A stretch of DNA of 8,088 nucleotides, taken from positions 1-8,088 of the forward strand of contig JACRGW010000177.1 in NCBI GenBank assembly GCA_016212195.1, written 5' to 3'. Source of the DNA: Nitrospirota bacterium (lineage in GTDB: Bacteria; Nitrospirota; Thermodesulfovibrionia; JACRGW01). Of this stretch, positions 1 to 5,195 are shown piece by piece (the stretch's first letter is position 1; every line of letters begins with the position of its first letter). Both the position numbers and the translations under genes were made by a program. Under the pieces are notes generated by a model. It saw only the letters and a program-made list of their open reading frames with translations, was not told where the DNA came from and ran no database searches.

Positions 1-858
1 ATCGCCCTAAGATTCCAGATTGAGGAGTTCGATCTCCTTATAAACCTTGAGAAGGCGGTTAGTGCATGTCTCCTCGCGTCGCTAACAAAGGCTAAGGAGA
101 AATATGGATTCGGTATCAGTCCATTCGGGACGATATGCCCCATAAACGACTTGGCAGATTATGCCTTCAGACTGGGTATCTCCGATGACCTGAAGTTCAG
201 GAAGAACGAGAAGACCTATCAGGAGATTATTTTTAAGACGGTTGGATTGAGATATAAAGGTGAGCCTTACATTATCAATCTTAATGAGAATGACTTGGCC
301 TATGCGGAATCTGTTTTTAATGAGAAAGGTATAAGGAAGGACGATATAAAGATAGGCCTGAATACAGGCAGTGGTGTTGTATTTGCTACGAAACGATGGA
401 CGATCGAGGGATTTGCAGGACTTTCGGATATGCTCTCGGAAAACCTCGGGGCAAAGGTGATACTCTTAGGTGGTACTGAGGAGGAGATAAGGAACAGGGA
501 GATACTCGATCATTCAGAAACAAAACCCATTAACATCGGAACAAACCACAGCCTTACTCATTTCGCAGCAATCGTCTCGATGTGCGACCTGCTTGTGACA
601 GGCGACACCCTTGCCCTCCATTTTGCAATAGGTCTCGGGGTGCCGACAGTTGCAATATTCACATCTACCTGCGCCCAGGAACTCGACCTTTACGGAAGGG
701 GGATAAAGATCGTTGCCGATGTGGAATGCGCCCCCTGTTACAGAGGGTCCTGCGACGATATGAGGTGTTCGAAATCCATCAGTCCGGCCATTGTATTTGA
801 TGCCTGTGCTGAAATCTTAAGAAGAAACGCAGAGACGGCGGTTAAAATCCAGGATTAG
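1..858 (+). CDS. Glycosyltransferase family 9 (heptosyltransferase-like), 5'-truncated by window edge
   Basis: The reading frame is open from base 1 to a TAG at 856-858, giving 285 residues of the C-terminal part; the true start lies left of the window. GT9 enzymes (WaaC/WaaF/RfaF type) are cytoplasmic GT-B fold transferases that add heptose or a related sugar from a nucleotide donor to a growing LPS core or glycan. Family marks, numbered from base 1: GLNTGSG near 119-125 followed by TKRW at 130-133, the LLGGTEEE strand turn near 155-162, and the donor-site motif CDLLVTGDTLALHFA near 195-209. Close to the C-terminus is a cysteine cluster, C243, C246, C251 and C256 (CAPCY...C....C), a pattern I recall from many GT9 relatives; its function is unclear. 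A TTG at 151 could be taken as a start, but the upstream frame reads as normal protein, so it is internal. The acceptor sugar cannot be told from sequence. A promoter candidate downstream suggests it may end a separate transcription unit. Confidence 0.92.
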   Translation: MALRFQIEEFDLLINLEKAVSACLLASLTKAKEKYGFGISPFGTICPINDLADYAFRLGISDDLKFRKNEKTYQEIIFKTVGLRYKGEPYIINLNENDLAYAESVFNEKGIRKDDIKIGLNTGSGVVFATKRWTIEGFAGLSDMLSENLGAKVILLGGTEEEIRNREILDHSETKPINIGTNHSLTHFAAIVSMCDLLVTGDTLALHFAIGLGVPTVAIFTSTCAQELDLYGRGIKIVADVECAPCYRGSCDDMRCSKSISPAIVFDACAEILRRNAETAVKIQD

Positions 859-890
859 AAATGTTATGAATATTTTGGCGTTTAACTGTA

Positions 891-919
891 TTGACCTTTT
901 GGGCTGTTTAGATTATTCT
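891..919 (+). promoter_or_regulatory. Candidate sigma70-type promoter for the radical SAM gene and following genes
   Basis: TTGACC at 891-896 (5 of 6 to the -35 consensus) and TATTCT at 914-919 (4 of 6 to the -10 consensus) are separated by exactly 17 bases. Transcription would start near 926, leaving a leader of about 30 bases with a strong ribosome binding site. It lies in the longer of the two largest non-coding gaps upstream of a complete gene, between the GT9 stop and the radical SAM start. No terminator hairpin is visible between 859 and 890, so read-through from the GT9 gene is also possible. Motif match only. Confidence 0.45.
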
Positions 920-938
920 TTCCGAGTTTTAGTTTAGT

Positions 939-946
939 AAGGAGGT
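939..946 (+). promoter_or_regulatory. Strong ribosome binding site (AAGGAGGT) for the radical SAM gene
   Basis: AAGGAGGT is a near-perfect anti-Shine-Dalgarno match and lies 11 bases before the ATG at 958. It fixes the start of the radical SAM gene and is the best such site in the window, consistent with this being the first gene of a transcription unit. Confidence 0.8.
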
Positions 947-957
947 AATTATAAAAA

Positions 958-2016
958 ATGAATTATTCGGATACTTTCTGGAAGGCATTTGAATACAAGA
1001 TACTGGTTGATTACGAAAGGGCAAAGATGTTTATACGAGATCAGAAGATGCCTGCACCCCGCTTCAGTAATATGTATATAACAAGCAGCTGCAATCAGAA
1101 CTGTCAATATTGCGAGTACAACGAGGAGAACCAGAGACGGATAATAATGCCTACAGAGAGGGTATTGAAAAATATCGATGAGGTATATGAACTTGGTGTA
1201 CGGTCCATAGACTTTTGTGGAGGCGGTGAGCCTACCTTGCACCCGGCCCTTGACAGGATTTTAAATTACTGCCATGAAAAGAATATAGTCGTAGGACTTT
1301 TTACAAACCTTGCCCTGAAAAAAGATAAACTCCTCGAGGCCATAGTTGATTGTTGTTCCTACATAAGAATAAGTTTGGACACCTATAACGAAGAAAAATA
1401 TAATCTCATAAGAAGGCCGAAGAGCTCGAATTGCTCTTTCTCTACGGTCGTAGACAACCTCAAGAAGCTCGTGAAGCTTAAACATAAAAATAAATCTAAT
1501 ATAATCATCGGTTCCAAGGCCCTTCTTACGAAGTTCAATTACAGGGAGGTGGAGGATTTCATAAAGAGGAGCATAGACCTCGGGGTTGATAGCGTCCAGT
1601 TCAAGAAGGTTTCGCTTTTCGATGATTTATATGTCACCTCTCAAGTCGAGAAGGGTATAGAAGACAGGTTTGTCGAATTGAAGGAAAAATATTCCGATTC
1701 AATAGATATTCTTCGTAATTTCAGAAATCTGGTTCTGAATGTCAGATGCTTCATGCATATAAACCATATCTTCATAGACGCCTTCGGTGATGTCTACCTA
1801 TGCTGCTATTACCTTAGGAGGAAGTCTGAGCATAGGATAGGAAATATATACGAAAAATCAATAAAGGATATATGGTTCGGTAAGAGACATTGGGATGTGG
1901 CTAATAATACGAGGATAGAAGAATGCAATCGTATGGATTGCAGGTGGATTAAATTTAATAATTTAATGAAACCTTTTATTTATGATGATAACCTCAGACA
2001 GCTCGATTTTGTGTAA
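958..2016 (+). CDS. Radical SAM protein with C-terminal SPASM/twitch-like cysteine region
   Basis: A 352-residue protein. The radical SAM signature C-x3-C-x2-C is seen as C45, C49 and C52 (CNQNCQYC); these ligate the 4Fe-4S cluster that cleaves S-adenosylmethionine to a 5'-deoxyadenosyl radical. The SAM-binding GGGEP follows at 88-92, and RISLD at 137-141 fits a later barrel strand. The C-terminal part has C264, C282, C283, C323 and C328, with the typical context DAFGDVYLCC and IGNIYEKSIKDIW; this matches a SPASM or shorter twitch region for an auxiliary iron-sulfur cluster. The cysteine count suggests one auxiliary cluster rather than two. The first 40 residues before the barrel are a short helical lead-in. 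No peptide substrate gene is seen nearby. Its place directly ahead of a lipid-linked sugar synthase suggests work on a glycan, lipid or sugar nucleotide, but the substrate is unknown. The start is set by AAGGAGGT upstream. Family assignment is firm; reaction is not. Confidence 0.9.
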   Translation: MNYSDTFWKAFEYKILVDYERAKMFIRDQKMPAPRFSNMYITSSCNQNCQYCEYNEENQRRIIMPTERVLKNIDEVYELGVRSIDFCGGGEPTLHPALDRILNYCHEKNIVVGLFTNLALKKDKLLEAIVDCCSYIRISLDTYNEEKYNLIRRPKSSNCSFSTVVDNLKKLVKLKHKNKSNIIIGSKALLTKFNYREVEDFIKRSIDLGVDSVQFKKVSLFDDLYVTSQVEKGIEDRFVELKEKYSDSIDILRNFRNLVLNVRCFMHINHIFIDAFGDVYLCCYYLRRKSEHRIGNIYEKSIKDIWFGKRHWDVANNTRIEECNRMDCRWIKFNNLMKPFIYDDNLRQLDFV

Positions 2017-2019
2017 AAA

Positions 2020-2739
2020 ATGAAGACCATTGTAATGATACCAACTTATAATGAAAGGGAGAATATCGAGCCACTTATTAAGGATATATTCAATCTCGGC
2101 ATAGAAGACATCTCTGTTCTTGTTGTAGACGACAACTCACCTGACGGCACCTGGGAGATAGCCGAGAGGATATCCCGGGAAGACCCAAGGGTCTACCTTC
2201 TCAGGAGGATGAAGAAGAGAGGAAGGGGATATGCCGGTGTCGATGGGCTTATGTATTGTATAAGAGAGGGCGCTGATTATATAGCCGAGATGGACGGCGA
2301 TTTTTCTCATGACCCCAGGTATATAAAGGATATGCTCAGGGAGATTGAATCATGCGATGTCGTTACCGCATCGAGATTCATCAAGGGCGGAAGCGACAGC
2401 GACCGGGGACCATTCAGAAACCTTGTTTCACGGTTTGCGAGCATTTACGCCAGGGTGCTCCTCGGAGTGGATGTCAAAGACCCGTCTCTCGGTTTCAGGC
2501 TTTTCAGGAGGAAGGTTCTTGAGGCAATAGATCTTGAGGAGATTATATCCATAGGGCCATCGATAGTCCTCGAGATGTTATATAAGATTAATCTAAAGGG
2601 CTTTAAGATAAAAGAGGTTCCCGTAAGGTTTGTTGACAGAAAGCACGGTTCAACAAAACTCGATTTTCTGGCCCTTCTTGAAACGCTCCTCATGGTTCTC
2701 AGGTTGAGGAAGATGAGAAAACAGGGGAGGATAACTTGA
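2020..2739 (+). CDS. GT2 polyprenyl-phosphate hexose (mannose) synthase, DPM1-like
   Basis: A 239-residue GT-A fold enzyme expected to transfer mannose or another hexose from a nucleotide sugar to a polyprenyl phosphate at the cytoplasmic membrane face. Visible motifs: IPTYNERENI at 7-16, VVDDNSPDGT at 35-44, the metal/donor motif MDGDFSHDP at 91-99 (D92 and D94), DPSLGFR at 154-160 where DPM1 relatives usually have a TSGFR-like sequence, and FVDRKHGSTK at 204-213, the acceptor-loop pattern R-x-x-G-x-(S/T)-K. Length fits the catalytic domain alone; there is no C-terminal pair of membrane helices as in the longer DPM1 forms, so it must dock on the membrane by itself or through a partner. The ATG is only 3 bases past the radical SAM stop and has no clear Shine-Dalgarno, suggesting translational coupling. 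The overlapping downstream gene is a GT-C-like protein, the class that uses lipid-phosphate sugars. Sugar identity is inferred, not seen. Confidence 0.88.
   Translation: MKTIVMIPTYNERENIEPLIKDIFNLGIEDISVLVVDDNSPDGTWEIAERISREDPRVYLLRRMKKRGRGYAGVDGLMYCIREGADYIAEMDGDFSHDPRYIKDMLREIESCDVVTASRFIKGGSDSDRGPFRNLVSRFASIYARVLLGVDVKDPSLGFRLFRRKVLEAIDLEEIISIGPSIVLEMLYKINLKGFKIKEVPVRFVDRKHGSTKLDFLALLETLLMVLRLRKMRKQGRIT
2724..2730 (+). promoter_or_regulatory. Ribosome binding site (GGGGAGG) that supports a TTG start
   Basis: GGGGAGG ends 5 bases before the TTG at 2736-2738, inside the 3' end of the DPM1-like gene. The TTG overlaps the TGA stop (TTGA). No in-frame ATG lies close by, and the hydrophobic N-terminus begins within ten residues, so this site decides the unusual start codon. 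Confidence 0.7.
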
Positions 2740-4646
2740 AGTTTGACACAGACATAAAAAAGATATTTCTTTTCGGCCTTTTCCTGAGATTCCTCTTCAT
2801 GCCCTTCACCGGGTTTCTGCAGGATGTAGGAAACATTAACTATGTATCCCATATATTCGCTACAGGACATTTCAATGTATATAGATACCTCGGAGAGAGA
2901 CTGGCCAGCGGTCCGCTTACAATTGCTGGCTATCCGATTTTTACGATAGAGGATGCCTGGGGATACTTCCCGTTCGGATTTGTCATCCTCGGAACTTTTC
3001 ACTGGTTATTTCTTCCGCTTCTGCCCGGGTTCGATGGTGAAAAATGGCTTGAGGGCTATTACGCCTTCAGGGCGGTCTTCCTTGCAAAGGTTCCTTATCT
3101 CATTTTTGATATCGCAATAGGATGGCTGCTCTATAAATATTTCAAAGATAGAGATGATGCGACCTCATTTGAGCAAAAAGACAGGGCTGCCTTTGCCTTT
3201 AAGCTCTGGTGGCTTAACCCCGTAGTGATATTTACGAGCTACATATTCGGACAGATAGATGTAATGATGACATTTTTTACTTTCTCCGGAGTATATCTGG
3301 CAGAGAGATACAAAAAACCCTATTCCGGCTCTGTTCTGCTCGGCCTTGGCGGTCTCATTAAAACAATTCCAATGTTTGCGCTGCCCTTTCTCTCCTTTTC
3401 GCCAGGACTGACGGGACGGAAGAAGATAATCGCTTTCCTTATAGGCATAGGTGTACTTTTCCTCGGCATTCTCCCTTTTGTCGGTTATGAGCCCTTCAGG
3501 ACTCAGATCCTTTTCTCACATCATAGCGATAGGTTATTTGCACTGAACTTCACGCCCTGGGGGTCAAAGGATACGACATATATCTTCATGCTATGCTATG
3601 CGCTTCTCTTTTTATGGTATGTCATAAAAGATAAAGAGAGGAAACTAAACCTTATAGAAGTAAATCTTATACTCTTTGCAATATTATTTATTGTCGTAAA
3701 CTTTCATCCTCAGTGGTTTCTATGGATTATTCCCTTTATAATCATTGTTTCCGTAGAAAGGGGTTACACACACCTCCTCAAATACCTCTATATTTTTTTC
3801 TTTCTCACTATACTACAGTGGAAATTCGAATTGGAATATTTTAAGCTTATGGCCCCGGTATTCACCTGGGCCCAGAGGTCTTTATTCGACATGATCGGTC
3901 TCTTTTATAACAGCCAGCAGTTCGTGAATATTTCGAGAAGTACCCTGAGCGGCATCCTTATATTCCTTATCATCGTTACCCTTATGAGAAAGACCTCGGC
4001 TTATATAAATAATCCTGTAAAGATAGGTCTGGGATTCAGGTCAAAACTTATTCTTGTGCTGTCATTAATAGGGGTTACGGCTGTTATTTTTTATCCCTTC
4101 AAGGTACGGTCTGAGAAGGTAGTACAACAGTCTTTTGATACAGTAGTAGGTTTGGACAGCAGGCCTGTTATGCAGACATTCCTGGCAGAGGGGAAAGAGA
4201 TCAGGAAGATCCTGATTGATACAAGAATGGTAGATATCCCCTATCAGAAAAGATATGATATAGATGTCGAGATACTCGATGGGAACGGCAATGTTGTTGC
4301 AAAGAATATAATAAAGACCAGAGACCTGAGCGGTGACAGTTGGATACCTGTCCCTTTTAAGGGGCTTCATGTAGAGAAGGGGGGAAGATATGCGATAAAA
4401 GTATATGCCTCTACACCTGTAAAGGAACACTCTCTTTTTATCAAATACAGCAGTAAAGATGTCTATCATGGCGGGGAGATGTTCTCCGATGGGGAGGGTA
4501 CTGGAGGTGACCTTGCCTTCAGGGTGGTAGACCAGAATCAGATGAAGGTATCAGATGAGTTTTATCCAAGGCTTTTGAAGGATAAACCATTTATCATTAT
4601 TTATAGTATCATAATGGCGGGGATGTTTGTGGCAATCCTGAGATGA
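2736..4646 (+). CDS. GT-C-like multi-spanning membrane glycosyltransferase with C-terminal extracytoplasmic domain
   Basis: A 636-residue integral membrane protein with a TTG start. Hydrophobic segments lie near 8-28, 76-97, 111-134, 153-188, 197-221, 230-250, 279-297, 304-320, 325-340, 346-361, 401-417 and 436-453, with a last one near 617-635. GT-C marks: an acidic residue in the first outer loop (D30, in GFLQDVGNINY), WWLNPVVIFTSYIFGQID at 158-175 resembling the LNP...GQxD region of PIG-M/DUF2029-type mannosyltransferases, and NFHPQWFLWIIPF at 322-334. GT-C enzymes move a sugar from a polyprenyl phosphate carrier to an acceptor on the outer membrane face. Residues 455-600 form a soluble, strand-rich region ending in GGDLAFRVV, likely a beta-sandwich outside the cytoplasm, between the last two membrane segments; this is an unusual arrangement. 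The 4-base overlap with the DPM1-like gene implies that gene supplies its donor. The acceptor is unknown. The GT-C call rests on fold pattern and context, not on a named family. Confidence 0.75.
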   Translation: MKFDTDIKKIFLFGLFLRFLFMPFTGFLQDVGNINYVSHIFATGHFNVYRYLGERLASGPLTIAGYPIFTIEDAWGYFPFGFVILGTFHWLFLPLLPGFDGEKWLEGYYAFRAVFLAKVPYLIFDIAIGWLLYKYFKDRDDATSFEQKDRAAFAFKLWWLNPVVIFTSYIFGQIDVMMTFFTFSGVYLAERYKKPYSGSVLLGLGGLIKTIPMFALPFLSFSPGLTGRKKIIAFLIGIGVLFLGILPFVGYEPFRTQILFSHHSDRLFALNFTPWGSKDTTYIFMLCYALLFLWYVIKDKERKLNLIEVNLILFAILFIVVNFHPQWFLWIIPFIIIVSVERGYTHLLKYLYIFFFLTILQWKFELEYFKLMAPVFTWAQRSLFDMIGLFYNSQQFVNISRSTLSGILIFLIIVTLMRKTSAYINNPVKIGLGFRSKLILVLSLIGVTAVIFYPFKVRSEKVVQQSFDTVVGLDSRPVMQTFLAEGKEIRKILIDTRMVDIPYQKRYDIDVEILDGNGNVVAKNIIKTRDLSGDSWIPVPFKGLHVEKGGRYAIKVYASTPVKEHSLFIKYSSKDVYHGGEMFSDGEGTGGDLAFRVVDQNQMKVSDEFYPRLLKDKPFIIIYSIIMAGMFVAILR

Positions 4647-4656
4647 GGTAATAAAT
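4644..4656 (+). repeat. Left copy of 13-bp direct repeat TGAGGTAATAAAT
   Basis: This copy begins with the TGA stop codon of the GT-C gene and is identical to 4744-4756, exactly 100 bases downstream. The two copies bracket the palindromic element, as a target-site duplication would. An exact 13-mer match at this spacing is very unlikely by chance. The copy carries an orphan Shine-Dalgarno (GAGGT) that no longer has its original start codon next to it. Confidence 0.85.
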
Positions 4657-4743
4657 TTATGATTACACAGATTAGAATAAAGATTACTCAGATTTCTTAA
4701 ATCTGCGTAATCATGTTTTAGAAATCAGTGTAATCTGTGACAG
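4657..4743. repeat. Nested palindromic element (two-tier GATTAC/CAGATT inverted repeat)
   Basis: An 87-base AT-rich element between two 13-bp direct repeats. Inner arms 4682-4695 and 4699-4712 are inverted copies with 13 of 14 positions paired around a 3-base loop (4696-4698). Outer arms 4661-4673 and 4723-4735 pair at 12 of 13 positions. All four arms are variants of one unit, GATTACxCAGATT or its complement. GATT cores start at 4661, 4670, 4682 and 4691, and AATC cores at 4700, 4709, 4723 and 4732; the two cores within each arm are 9 bases apart and the set is almost symmetric about 4697-4698. Transcribed, it would fold into a two-tier hairpin. It has no room for a transposase, so if it moves it must be mobilised by another protein, as MITE- or REP-like elements are. 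A Rho-independent terminator is unlikely because the stem is AT-rich and lacks a U-run directly after it. My impression is that similar GATTACACAGATT sequences recur between genes in environmental bacteria, but I cannot check this here. Confidence 0.8.
4659..4700 (+). other. Possible 13-codon leader ORF created by the insertion
   Basis: An ATG at 4659 sits 9 bases after the orphan GAGGT (4645-4649) in the left direct repeat and opens a short frame, MITQIRIKITQIS, ending at TAA 4698-4700 in the hairpin loop region. The internal ITQI repetition merely reflects the repeated DNA unit. Nothing shows it is translated; it is noted because a ribosome there would open the hairpin ahead of the cupin gene. 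Confidence 0.12.
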
Positions 4744-4756
4744 TGAGGTAATAAAT
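4744..4756 (+). repeat. Right copy of 13-bp direct repeat, carrying the cupin ribosome binding site
   Basis: TGAGGTAATAAAT, identical to 4644-4656. Here GAGGT at 4745-4749 stands 5 bases before the cupin ATG, whose first two bases close the repeat. Joining the left flank to this copy gives TGA, eight bases, then ATG, a normal tight operon junction. Confidence 0.85.
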
Positions 4757-5195
4757 GGTAAAAGAGATTAAAGAGAAGGGGCTTGAATATATATATTATG
4801 AAGGTGAACTATATTGTGTAATTCTGAGGGATAACTACAGAAGCGATTCCATTGGTTTTTTTACCCCGAACAGTTTTTCCCAGCAGCTCGGTTTCCTGCC
4901 TCATAAAAAGGGCGATATAATTAAACCGCACAGACACCAGATAAGCAAGAGAGAAATCCTCTATACACAGGAAGTCCTCTGTATAAAGAAAGGGAAGGTC
5001 AGGGTAAACTTTTATAACAAAGAGCAGAAATATTCAGGGTCAGAAGAAATAGGAAGTGGTGATGTTATTCTGCTCTGCGGAGGGGGGCATGGTTTTGAAT
5101 TCCTTGAAGATACCATAATGGTAGAGGTTAAACAGGGACCATATATAGGGGAAGATGATAAAGTGAGATTTGATGGAGTGGAAGGGAGTAAATGA
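4755..5195 (+). CDS. Small single-domain cupin protein, sugar-nucleotide cluster type
   Basis: A 146-residue soluble protein with cupin signatures. H59 and H61 (PHRHQ), E73 in the E-x6-G segment (QEVLCIKKG, ending G80) and H112 (CGGGHGF) make the usual three-histidine, one-glutamate metal site; the gap between the HxH pair and the glutamate is longer than in the textbook cupin motif. The second motif begins at GDVILL, 102-107. Its TGA overlaps the ATG of the sugar aminotransferase by four bases (5192-5195), so the two products are probably made together and may act in one pathway. The context suggests a sugar-nucleotide isomerase, epimerase or a sensor/regulator of such a step. It does not show the H-A-H pattern I would expect of FdtA/QdtA-type 3,4-ketoisomerases, so it is not called as one. 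The start follows GAGGT within the direct repeat. Fold is well supported; function is unknown. Confidence 0.82.
   Translation: MVKEIKEKGLEYIYYEGELYCVILRDNYRSDSIGFFTPNSFSQQLGFLPHKKGDIIKPHRHQISKREILYTQEVLCIKKGKVRVNFYNKEQKYSGSEEIGSGDVILLCGGGHGFEFLEDTIMVEVKQGPYIGEDDKVRFDGVEGSK

Noticed and set aside
151..153. TTG as start of the GT9 gene
   Set aside because: The same frame is open to base 1 and reads as ordinary GT9-type sequence, so the gene simply begins outside the window.
949..1485. Two minus-strand frames opposite the radical SAM gene
   Set aside because: They oppose the CxxxCxxC and GGGEP coding region and have no start signals or recognisable protein features.
2445..3002. 185-codon open frame on the minus strand
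   Set aside because: It lies antisense across the DPM1-like and GT-C genes, both of which have clear family motifs; its translation shows no recognisable domain and reflects codon bias of the opposite strand.
4682..4720. Inner hairpin of the palindromic element as a Rho-independent terminator
   Set aside because: The stem is AT-rich and the only T-run (4716-4719) comes a few bases after the stem and is short. The downstream genes also lack any other clear promoter, so a strong stop there is unlikely.
4657..4743. CRISPR array or part of one
   Set aside because: The repeated units alternate in orientation and are only 13-14 bases, with no regular unique spacers.
4755..5195. Cupin as a dTDP-4-keto-6-deoxyglucose 3,4-ketoisomerase (FdtA/QdtA)
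   Set aside because: The expected H-A-H active-site context is not seen and the full metal-site residues suggest another cupin branch.
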